Assembly (NCBI GenBank): GCA_905221605.1
Contig: CAJNDS010000225.1
Span: 1 to 64,000 of the forward strand
From: Symbiodinium natans
Lineage: Eukaryota > Sar > Dinophyceae > Suessiales > Symbiodiniaceae
Length of the DNA: 64,000 nucleotides
Direction of reading: 5' to 3'
In this document: one piece after another, positions 55,701 to 64,000 of the stretch
Numbering within the stretch: position 1 is the first letter of the stretch
Layout: each line of letters opens with the position of its first letter
Position numbers and translations under genes: made by a program
Notes under the pieces: model-generated
The model's database searches: none
Told to the model about the DNA's origin: nothing
What the model saw: only the letters and a program-made list of their open reading frames with translations

Positions 55701-56297
55701 CATGAGGCCGAGAGCCCAACCCATCAGCTTCACCAGACCAATGCAATTGGCATTCGTGGTCGCTTCAATGTAGGCCGAATCAATTGCCTTGCGTGCCTGT
55801 TGAACACAAACTTCAAAGGCCATTCAAATGACTGCGCAAACAGCAACCTGCATGTCGCGCCCTCGCACGGAGCAAGCCCCCACCTCCGTACAAGCAGTGT
55901 CGAAGCCAAACGTTCGATCCTTCCATCACATGTGGCTCGTAGGCAACAGACAAGCTGGGCATGCCAAAAGCAAGCACAGAAGTTTCTGTCCACAAGGGTA
56001 ATGTCGTTGTCGATGGTTTTCGGCACACCCACAACGGCACATCTGCACAATCAGACCAACTCAGCTCAAAAGTTATACTTGCTACTTGCTTGCTACTCTA
56101 TGTGATCTGCCACACTTGCGAACTTGGAGAGGGACTCGTGGCCAATCTCTGTCATGGCTTTGAAAGATTGCATGGCCTCTGAATTCCCTACACACGTTCG
56201 TCAGCTTGCGAATATGAATCACATGCTCTTGCCAACACGCTCAGCAGCTGGTTCTGAATCTGGGGGACGGGCCCCTTTGTGAGTGCCATCGCCTCCG
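52705..56297 (-). CDS. 6-phosphofructokinase (ATP-type signature)
   Basis: Ten exons: 56297 downward (GGDGTHKGA, nucleotide site); 55978-56042 ([19 protein letters not shown], catalytic TIDND); 55721-55796 ([18 protein letters not shown]); 55583-55625 (GRHCGWIAS, sugar-phosphate site); 55404-55470 ([14 protein letters not shown]); 55305-55350 ([15 protein letters not shown]); 55105-55176 ([20 protein letters not shown]); 54070-54133 ([20 protein letters not shown]); 52944-53043 ([18 protein letters not shown]); 52705-52794 ([20 protein letters not shown]). It phosphorylates fructose 6-phosphate in glycolysis. Gly in GGDGT points to ATP rather than pyrophosphate use, and Lys in PKTIDND to the plant/trypanosome group. 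All joins between 55721 and 52705 agree in phase. Donors at 55104 and 54069 are GC; at 52943, GA. The N-terminal exons above 56.3 kb, the FGFDTAVEE-equivalent segment and the C-terminus were not found. Confidence 0.93.
53299..53321. repeat. (AC)n microsatellite in PFK intron
   Basis: About 11 AC units inside the 1026-nt intron 53044-54069. Confidence 0.95.
53451..53712. repeat. (TTC)n microsatellite, about 260 bp, in PFK intron
   Basis: Nearly pure TTC on the plus strand with two TGC interruptions and a TCC-rich end; GAA on the sense strand of the gene. The long poly-Leu, poly-Phe and poly-Glu frames are artefacts. Confidence 0.97.
53731..53850. repeat. GAGAGTGAGAGC-type purine repeat
   Basis: Imperfect repeats of gagagtgagagcc and gagagcgagag directly following the TTC tract. 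Strand bias flips: the plus strand is now purine-rich. Confidence 0.93.
54757..54833. repeat. GGAGTGCCCAACC dispersed repeat, two copies
   Basis: Copies at about 54759-54778 and 54801-54815 lie in the PFK intron 54134-55104. CCCTGGAGTGCCCAACCCCA also occurs as the reverse complement near 4.65 kb. Confidence 0.8.
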
Positions 56298-57849
56298 CTG
56301 CAACGATCACGCGATCCACATAAGCTGCAACCCTTCACTGCCCTTGACTGCCTCCAAGTACGAAATATTGTCGAATGTGACGTCTCTGCATCACCTGCAG
56401 ACATCATGGGTGTCAAGTTCAGCCCCTGCCCCGAACTGACTGGACCCATGCAGATGCCACAGAGCTATTTCAGTACTTCGAAGTTTGCCATGGTGGGATG
56501 ACACGGGAACCCTGTGCACAGAAACTATTTTTGTCGGATCTTCCGTGGAAGGAAAACGCCGCCCAGTCTACAGCACCATCCTTTGATGGCTTAAGCCGAT
56601 GGCGCAGCGGAAATTCAAAGTCTGATCGGAGCCACAGCACATCAGAGAACCACAGCCTCGCGCAACAAAATTGCCACTGTGCCGGCACCGACTGGATGAG
56701 AAAAAACAATCTTATGGACTCTTGCACGCAAGGGCCCGATCCGACAAGCTGAAAGCCTACGTAGTCTTTTCGGCGATGTGAGCAGCGCAGCCATGCCACC
56801 ACAAGTGCAAGTATAGTCCCTCTGTGCTGCCTTGGTAAAAGATAGGATCGCCTGCCACTCAAAGCACCCGAAGTTGCTCAAGCCCAGGTATGCAGGGACA
56901 GGCTCCAGCATCCTGCAGTGTCACATTATCACATTATCGATTGTCTACCGTGCTTCGTTGCTGATGCCTTCGGCATTCCAGCAAAGCGATGCGCAGCACC
57001 TTCTGCTTAAAAAAAGACTGCCCAGCAGTGCAGAATGTACTGTGCTGACATACTGTGTCATACGGTCAGCCCAATTCTCAGTGGGAATTACCCTGTATGG
57101 ATGCGAACTGGACTGCGTGGACTGCGCCGACTCTTAACAGGCTGTCTCTAGTGGAGGCGCTGCGGCATGCTGCAGGCGTGTTCGCTCGGTTCACCGAACT
57201 GGTCTTCGGAGCCTTAAGCCTGTAGATTCTGTTCGCACAGGCTAGGAAAGGTACGTCCACTCCTGCGACATGTCACCGTCACATGTTCTCCATGAGATGC
57301 GTGGTGTTGTGGGCTGGTGTACTGCTACTGATATCGCTGTCTGCTGCTCAGCTCGTGGCTTTACACTTTACGCACAGCGTTGCGGGAGCCATTGCTCCTC
57401 ACTTGCCCAGAGAGGGCGGAAAGGCTCGAGATCCTCACAAAGGGCGTAGGGTATTCGGATGCATTCTGTGGCCATTGCAACGACATGGTGGAGCAATTTT
57501 TTGCAGAGAAAGGGAAGGAGAAGCAGAGATGACAGAGACAGAGCGAGGGCAAAAGAAGGAGACAGGGTCGCCTCAAAGACTTTGGAGCATCTTCGTTGCT
57601 CAAGTCAGCGAAGCCAATGGCCCTGCACGCTCCGAGCATTCAAAAACACCCTGTACCAGCTGTTCAGGTTCTGGTACTTGTGAACAAGGAAGGCAAGTTC
57701 AACAGTTCGCTGGTGCGGCTATCGTGGTCGACTGTGTTACTGACAGTTCTGTCCATCCCAAGCTGCCGATGACACGACCATACATGAAAATAGTGAGACC
57801 TGCAGTGGACTTCACCGCTTCATAACCCGCCTTTTGGCAAACGCTCTGA
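56298..57849. other. No identified gene
   Basis: PFK N-terminal exons are expected here but none was recognised. A minus stretch near 57370-57440 (YALCEDLEPFRPLWASEEQW) is a plausible exon. The plus frame from 57283 begins with a signal-peptide-like run but has no other support. Confidence 0.35.
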
Positions 57850-58430
57850 TCAGGATATCGCCCAGCGTGAGATCCGTGATGCGCTGAGAGTTCTCCTGCA
57901 AATCATGTCAGGACAACCCCAAATATGCCGAGGACCCAAGGCCGAAGGCAACTCAGAAGCAATCCGGCCACAGCCTGCCGCCCGCAGCCCCCCAACAAGA
58001 TCAATGCAAACAACAAAGCACAACGTGGCATAGGTTCTCGACCAACGGCTTAAATCTTCTGATTGAACTATGCCAGCGAAAAAAGGGACGACAGCTTCGC
58101 ACTTAGTGATGCCAGGGGTCCAACAGCGACGACAGTTTTGCATCTGGCAAACACGAGGAACACGAAAGCCAAAAAAAAGATGACGGTTTCGAGGATGGTG
58201 AGCACGGCCATGCCACTACGCTCTAGGCGAGAGTGCGAGCAAAATGCACGTGCAGGCTTTGCGAAAACGCATCCGCACGTGCCACTTGCATCCATAGTGT
58301 CGGCAGACTTCTTTGGGGAACTACAAAAAAATATGTTGAAATCCTGGGTGGAAACCTGTACATTTATGTGCATAGCCACAGTCGAGATCACCAGCAGAGG
58401 GGCTGGCCCGTAGCAAAATCTATCCGTCAA
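57850..58430 (-). CDS. Unidentified multi-helix membrane protein
   Basis: Three hydrophobic minus blocks: about 58360-58430 (GPAPLLVISTVAMHINVQ, followed by GTTTCC donor-like); about 58100-58230 (LERSGMAVLTILETVIFFLA, then FVFLVFARCKT); 57850-58050 (SRTYATLCFVVCIDLVGGL, then RAAGCGRIASELPSALGPRH). Each holds one membrane helix. No motif identifies the family. Confidence 0.45.
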
Positions 58431-59853
58431 TATCCACTAAGATTGATGGCAGTGGAAGGTAAGCTTCAACAAGCCCCCTCAGCCAACAGCCTCCGCCGAC
58501 TGTATCGTGCCAGGCCCTGCTTGATACTGCTCGATGAGTTGCCCTGATCATTGAGCCATTTGAGCCCCGCGTCTATGAGGGACTAGATTTCCCACACCAC
58601 GAGCAACCACCAGTGAGTCATGAGCCAAGTCCGACACAACCCATCCCCAGGTCCTCCACAACCTCAGCGTAGCCGATGAGAAGCAAGCCGAGCGTGCGAA
58701 GGTAGCCAAAGAAACTTCCTGCAGTCCCACCATGGCCCCATGACCCATGAATTTCTATCTCTCTTCGTGGCGTCAGGGGCTAGACATTCAGTGTCAACCC
58801 TCCCCTCTGTGTGGAAGACAATACGCTGCAGCCGCTACAGCCTCCTTCGCTCGCAGCCACCGTCGCAAAACTCTGTGGGTTCAGTATCAGAAATCCTTCG
58901 CTCATGGCAATAACAAAGGATTTCAGACTTGATGTGCAGGTAACGGCAGCCTTCGGAATGCAACGAGCGCTGATAATTCAAACCTTTCGTAGCAACAGTC
59001 GGGCCACGAACTGTGGTGTCTGCCACCAGCTGGCCACGATGACTCCATCTGGCCCAGAGAGCAAGCTCGCACCTGAAGCAGTTGTGCCCAAGCAGTTCCG
59101 GAGGGTGCGCGGGCATTCCCTGCACCACAGCAGCTCTGCTTCCAAGGTGCAGCCAGTGGCCCTCTCCCGACAAAGACTTGTGATCTCAGCGCAAGTCTGG
59201 CGACGTCTGCATACACCAACTACAAAAGCTCACAGCGATGAAGACTTCGAGCGAAAGAAGGGGCTTTGCGGCATGCCTCTCGCTAACGACCAATGACCTA
59301 GTGTAGTCCGAGCTCCACCGTCGTGATGCAATCCCAGTGTCTGTTATCCAGCAGGACACTCCAGTAAGTTGCAGATCCGCTGCCTCAATCCAAAGCATCT
59401 CGATATCTCTAGTCGAATCCCCAACGCATTCTGCACAGTTCAAATGCTGGCAAGGTGCGGGACACAAAGACATGATCTGCTTCTGTGCCATCTACGAAGA
59501 CATCCAGCTTGGCATGCACCGCCTGTGAGCATCACATGCCAGACTGAGGTGTAGCGGTCCTGCCACTTCGTGGTTCATTGAGTTGTTCTTGACCGGTATA
59601 GCGACCATCCTTCGACCAGGCCTAGCTTAACACAGCCTGCTGGGTATGGGCATGTGTAGCAGAAGCGGACGAACCCAAGCAAGGGCATGCATCTGGCCAA
59701 GTCACACTTTCTCGGAAGCAGAAGTGGCAGACTCGCTTTACCAGCTGGGGGTTCTCTTCCTTACTGCGCACGCGCTGCGACAGAAGGTCAAAGAATTTCA
59801 AGCGATCAAGGCATCTATCTCAGCATGAAGGCATCCTCTCTCGTAGCAAAGGC
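58431..59853. other. No firm gene; one candidate exon
   Basis: At about 59350-59460 the minus frame reads CAECVGDSTRDIEMLWIEAA, then DLQLTGVSCW, a plausible exon. Otherwise only shadows. Exons following the channel linker at 59854 would also fall here. Confidence 0.35.
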
Positions 59854-62800
59854 ACGTGGAAGCCGCTGAAGATGTGGGCTGCCCTGAAGAAGTCCCGGTA
59901 CAACTCTTCGTGCATAACAATGCGGAGACTTTCGGGGATCTCGTTGAAAACTGCGATGTCCTCGAGCGAGAATCCGCAAGGCATCGAGACATTGCTTGGC
60001 TGAACCAACTTCAAACACAGGAAGTCTACACTGACTAAATCGTTCTGGCGGTTGGCTTTCATAGTTCGCGAGCGATCCACGAGCACGAACAGGACCAAAG
60101 CCCCTCCGTGCCCTTTGAACTCTAGATAACTCCAGCGTGAGCGTTGTTTGTCCCAAATCCTGTGAGGCTCTGCAAGACCTGTCCGTTCAAGTCTGATACA
60201 AACTGATCGTTGTTCATCGTTTTTCTGGCTCTTGAAAGGCACCTTTCGAAGTGTTGGAGGGCCCTACAGAAGGCCGTGCGCTTAAAAGCGGCCCTGGAAG
60301 GTCCCGAAAGTCTCGGCGACTTGGAAAGCCCGTGAGGACATGAAAGCTCTTGGTTCCAGCCACATACGGCATACCGCATGGAGGGGGGTGAACAGCTGAT
60401 TAGAGCTGTCTCCAACATGTTGCTGCCAAAAGGCCTGTTCGGTGACCATGCGCGACCTGGAGTTTGCCTCTTGGCAGAATTTGCGGATGCGGCACCAAAG
60501 GTCGGAAGATACTTTCCTTGGGTGGCAGAATCCTAGAGCCTAACTTTTAATGGCCGCCAAGATCGCAGTTGCACTCATTCCAAAGCCATGACACCGCTGG
60601 GTGCTCAACAAAAGAAAGTCTCGCGTCGACTTTGTCTCTGGAGGCTCGGGAAACAGCCTTCAGCACCATCTCGGGACAGCCTCTCCGAGCCAAGAGTCTG
60701 ATCACCCAGGAACCGGCGGATCTGTGCCTCCTGCTGCGAACTTCTCATCCTGCTCAACACACTGCATCAAAGTGCATGGAATTTCTCGACTAAGGGAACT
60801 CTCCAACCTCTGCAACCTGTCTCAGTCAAATCTGCGCATCAAATCGTATACCCTTTTTGGGCGCACGAGCTTCCCGTCACGGCCCGAACACATTTCGGGG
60901 ATGAGGGTGGGTCGTGTCCACTGGTGACAGGCTTCGACAGCTTTGCACGCTGCTTGCACACACACACACACACACACAAGGAGACCCGAACAGGCTTGAT
61001 GAAGAAAGCGGACCATCAACTCCTACACACGAGGCCAGACCGATGACTCACGCAAACCTGGCTGCCATACATGACTAGGGCTTACGGCCTAAGGGCTCGC
61101 CGAATGTGTCGACCACTAGCAGCCCCACCTGCAGTACCCCGACTTAAACGACCCTTGCCGCGCGATTATTTCAATCCAGCAGCGTAAAGGCACGCAGCTC
61201 GTTCGCGGCATTCGTGACCGCGCTGACGAAGGAGGAGAACGCCACAAAGGCATAAATGACCTCTTCCCCAACTGCAGTTGAAACCATGGATGTCGTCATC
61301 TAGCCGTCTATTCTCACGTCGGTCGGGTCCGAATCTGACAAGCTGACAAGCACTACCTTCAAGTAGCTCTAAATACATGCCTGCAACATGGACGGACAGT
61401 GCTCAGAAACTGTCGTTGAAATGCTGGTAAAAAGTCTGGTTGGCGACACATTGGTGCTTGCCTGGTTCAGTTGAAAAAACGTATTTGCATTCGTGCCACC
61501 AGCCAACGATGGTCGGGTGTTCGGTCCACTACATGGAAAAGGCCACGTGCAGCTGCAAGGCACATCCGAACCCTGATAAAAGCACACAATGAGGGGGAGC
61601 AGTTGTGGTGGGCGGCCCCGACACAATCACCGGCCGTCAGCACGGTTGCTGAAGTCTGCCAGGCAACGATGCAGCTTGCAAAGGCCCGCTCGATCCAATT
61701 CTGCGGGGCGATGTTGTTGGTGGCAGGCGCAAACTGCGTCAAGGACTCAGTGGCGCAGCTGTGCGCAGTTGCATGTCCCCGGCACACAAGAAACAAACAA
61801 AGCGAACCTATGTCAGCAACCGAAGAGAATCGAAAGACGATATGCGCCCAGCCCAATGGAAGCTGGTCAAGTACTGCTCGGTGAGCCCCTTACTGATGGT
61901 TCAGCTCAGCGTACAAGACAAGGCTCACAACAGACCCGACTGTCACTAGCCAAGAAGCGGCATCCTTGACCCCGAAAACGTACACCCAGGTGTCGTTCTG
62001 GTCGATGAGATCGCTGACAGAGAACCAGGCACAGGCAATGTAGTGATTCCTCAAAGGTCAGAGAGGAGCAACCAGTCACTGCACAGGCAAGGTCATCCTG
62101 CAAGGGAGTCGCACGATGATGATGAGCATCGACTGCCGGAGCATCTTCACCTCACATTGCCACACGCCGTAGACTTGTTGATCCTTTACAGCTCGCACAA
62201 GAAGCCAGGCAGAGGCCACACCTGATCCCAAGCGATCTAAGGCACGAGCCAGCAGGTTGAGATACTCCGACCTCATCCGCATCTGAATCACGTCCGCAAT
62301 CGTTGCCGCCTTGTGCAGGCGCAGCAGTCCTTCAGCTCGCTGGGAGATGCTTGGCTACACTCCCCAGCCTACAACTGCCTTGAACTGGCTGTGGTACCAG
62401 AGCGGTTCTACCCTGCACTTTTCGCCGAACGCTCGGAAGGCTTTCGTATTCGAACAGTTCGTCCAAGGCACGGATGAAGCGCATCAGTCCTTACCACACA
62501 TTTAGGGGCAATTTCTGTCCTTTCTTGGCACGTCCTGCAAATCCCAGCAATGGCCAATCAAGCAAAGGAGGCTGAGTACGACATGAGAGCGCACCAACCA
62601 CTCACAGCTCCGGATGCGTGAGGTGACTCACGAGCATTGCACGTGACCTGTTGACCTTGAATGACCTTGAGACGTTCCTTCGGTCACATAGCCGCAATGC
62701 GGCCCAAACTGTGTGGCCGAGCATCGAAGACCCCGCGCGATGCGGAACGTCTCCGCAGCCTCCGCACCATCAACATCACTGGCCAGCCTTGCATCTCAAC

Positions 62801-63287
62801 AGCCCTCGCTCTCCCCACGTTGAGGTCCATTCAAACCGACATTGCGACATGCATAATCCGTGTAACCACGTTTTCCTCCGAGCACCGGAACCCTTAAACA
62901 CATTCAGCACAAAAAATAGCGAGTAGGTGAGTAGGCAGCGCAGCCAATAACCAACAGCAACGCTAGAGTTCAGATCAAAGGAAAGGGCCATGCTCAAGTC
63001 GAGTCGCGCGGTCACTATGAACAGCACCACATCCAGAATTATAATCAGAAGGTCTGGGAAGAACCATGATCGAAGATACCTTCGGCGTCTAGAGTCTTCT
63101 GGACTTTTACTGGTGTGATTCATAAAGCAGAAACAGCCTGTGTAGCCGCATTGCCTCTGCTTACCAAGCAAGCACCTGCTACATTCTCACCGCAACTTGC
63201 ATCCAGTCTGCGCAGAAGCGATAGGCCCTGGTCGCATTTCCAGTGTTCCCTCCATGTCGCTGCCCACAAGGAAGGAGCCTGAGCAAC

Positions 63288-63343
<56 letters not shown>

Positions 63344-63629
63344 TGTGTTTTGGCTCAGAAGTCAGAAGTGAACCCGCACCCATCATTTCCCAGAGCAGCC
63401 TGCAAGATCCAGCAGCCAGTAGCAGAAGGTCATGTACCCCATCCCGTCCACAGCACCTTCGAACTGACCCAGCTCAAAGACAGTGAGGGGGATCACCTGA
63501 GATTGTCGTCTGCACTTACATGCCTTGGGACTGGTGAGGCCAATCCTGTGCTGAGGCGCCACCAAGTCCCAGAGGATCATCACAACACCCAGGACTCCCC
63601 ATGCCAGTCGTTTGGAACCGTATGGATTC
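59854..63629 (-). CDS. EAG/CNG-type voltage-gated channel with atypical pore
   Basis: Exons: S1 (63563-63629, NPYGSKRLAWGVLGVVMILW); S1-S2 (from 63496, VIPLTVFELGQFEGAVDGMG, then YMTFCYWLLDL); S2-S3 (from 63098, RRRRYLRSWFFPDLLIIILD); S4-S5 (62244-62329, LLRLHKAATIADVIQMRMRS, then EYLNLLAR); S5 (62113-62150, VKMLRQSMLIIIV; 61947-62049, NHYIACAWFSVSDLIDQNDT); pore (61668-61758, SLTQFAPATNNIAPQNWIER); S6 (about 61192-61260, VIYAFVAFSSFVSAVTNAAN); C-linker (59854-59999, FSLEDIAVFNEIPESLRIVM, then HEELYRDFFRAAHIFSG). The order and HYIACAW, SLT, NIAP and IPESLR motifs match the EAG/CNG channel superfamily. Phase agrees at all S5-S6 joins. The exact S4 arginines, the nucleotide-binding domain and the exon at about 60830-60950 (EACHQWTRPTLIPEMCSGRD) are unresolved. 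Where EAG has SVGFGNIAP, this protein has QFAPATNNIAP. Confidence 0.92.
60958..60978. repeat. (AC)n microsatellite
   Basis: About 11 AC units in an intron of the channel gene, directly upstream of a candidate exon. Confidence 0.95.
63291..63344. repeat. (GCGT)n microsatellite
   Basis: Thirteen or so gcgt units in an intron between the S1-S2 and S2-S3 exons. Confidence 0.97.
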
Positions 63630-64000
63630 CTCAGGCATGTGCCCAGTGACCGGCTGGACGTGTGATACTGACAGTGTGACTCTGGTTGTTCGTCATTTTC
63701 TGACACTCTGGTGTGCCAGGGTGCATGATGTAGGGCTGAAGACAGGACGAGTCGTCCGTGCGCCGATCACCAGTTCTGGCGCCAGGTAAGGTGTGCAGCA
63801 GGTGGCTGAGAGCAAAGCCAAAGCCCTACACAACACTCCGAGCGGCTTCAGCGCAGTGGAGATGTTTAGTCGCAGATTCGAGGCAGCAGCGAAGCCAGCC
63901 TGTGTCACCCCCGATCCCCCAAGCGATCCTTAGGCCCCCCTTTCTGTAGAGTGCATTTTTTAGATGTTCCTCGCCTGTCGTGTCTGCTGCTTGGTGAGCC
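63630..64000. other. Upstream of channel S1 exon; nothing firm
   Basis: The N-terminal exons of the channel should lie here and beyond the window edge. The minus frame 63693-63908 is open but unconvincing. Confidence 0.35.

Noticed and set aside
57283-57825. 180-codon plus frame with a signal-peptide-like start
   Set aside because: The rest is compositionally poor, there is no domain, and coding-like stretches lie on the opposite strand.
63291-63344. Tandem repeat array as possible CRISPR
   Set aside because: A simple 4-bp microsatellite without spacers. No repeat-spacer structure occurs anywhere in the window, and the gene structure is eukaryotic.

Overview
The window looks like nuclear DNA of a dinoflagellate, most likely of the Symbiodiniaceae/Suessiales type. 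Genes are broken into many short exons. Splice acceptors are mostly AG|G. Donors are GT, GC and even GA, and where protein families fix the exon joins the three classes appear as about 13 GT, 9 GC and 3 GA. Base composition is near 50% GC, with dense microsatellites (TTC, AC, GA, GCGT). Every gene that can be identified reads from the minus strand, so the 64 kb behaves as one unidirectional gene cluster.

Layout, low to high coordinates (each gene runs right to left). 0.8-4.3 kb: a polycystin-1/GPS-type membrane protein with a Ser/Thr/Pro-rich stalk. 6-12.6 kb: isolated exons, including the end of an S1 RNA-binding domain and an acidic exon. 14.5-15.2 kb: a Mei2-like RRM protein. 17.1-17.3 kb: a terminal exon with an in-frame TGA. 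19.4-19.7 kb: a second S1-domain gene. 22.1-26.9 kb: a voltage-gated cation channel with S1-S6 segments and an EF-hand tail, perhaps starting at the coiled-coil exon at 28.75-28.9 kb. 30-33 kb: coiled-coil exons. 33.9-36 kb: an MFS transporter. 37.8-44.3 kb: unidentified genes surrounding kish (TMEM167) at 40.8-41.4 kb. 44.4-45.3 kb: an alpha/beta hydrolase. 47-52 kb: unidentified exons. 52.7-56.3 kb: a 6-phosphofructokinase with ten exons recovered. 57.9-58.4 kb: a membrane protein. 59.9-63.6 kb: an EAG/CNG-type voltage-gated channel with an atypical pore.

The genes do not form an operon or a pathway. What links them is orientation and splice style. Several encode membrane signalling or transport proteins (two voltage-gated channels, a GPS protein, an MFS carrier). 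Exon ends were set by eye from family alignments recalled from knowledge and from splice-phase agreement; no searches were run. Regions called unidentified have long, plausible minus-strand reading frames but no family I recognise. No tRNA, rRNA, CRISPR array, complete mobile element or prokaryote-style promoter was found.
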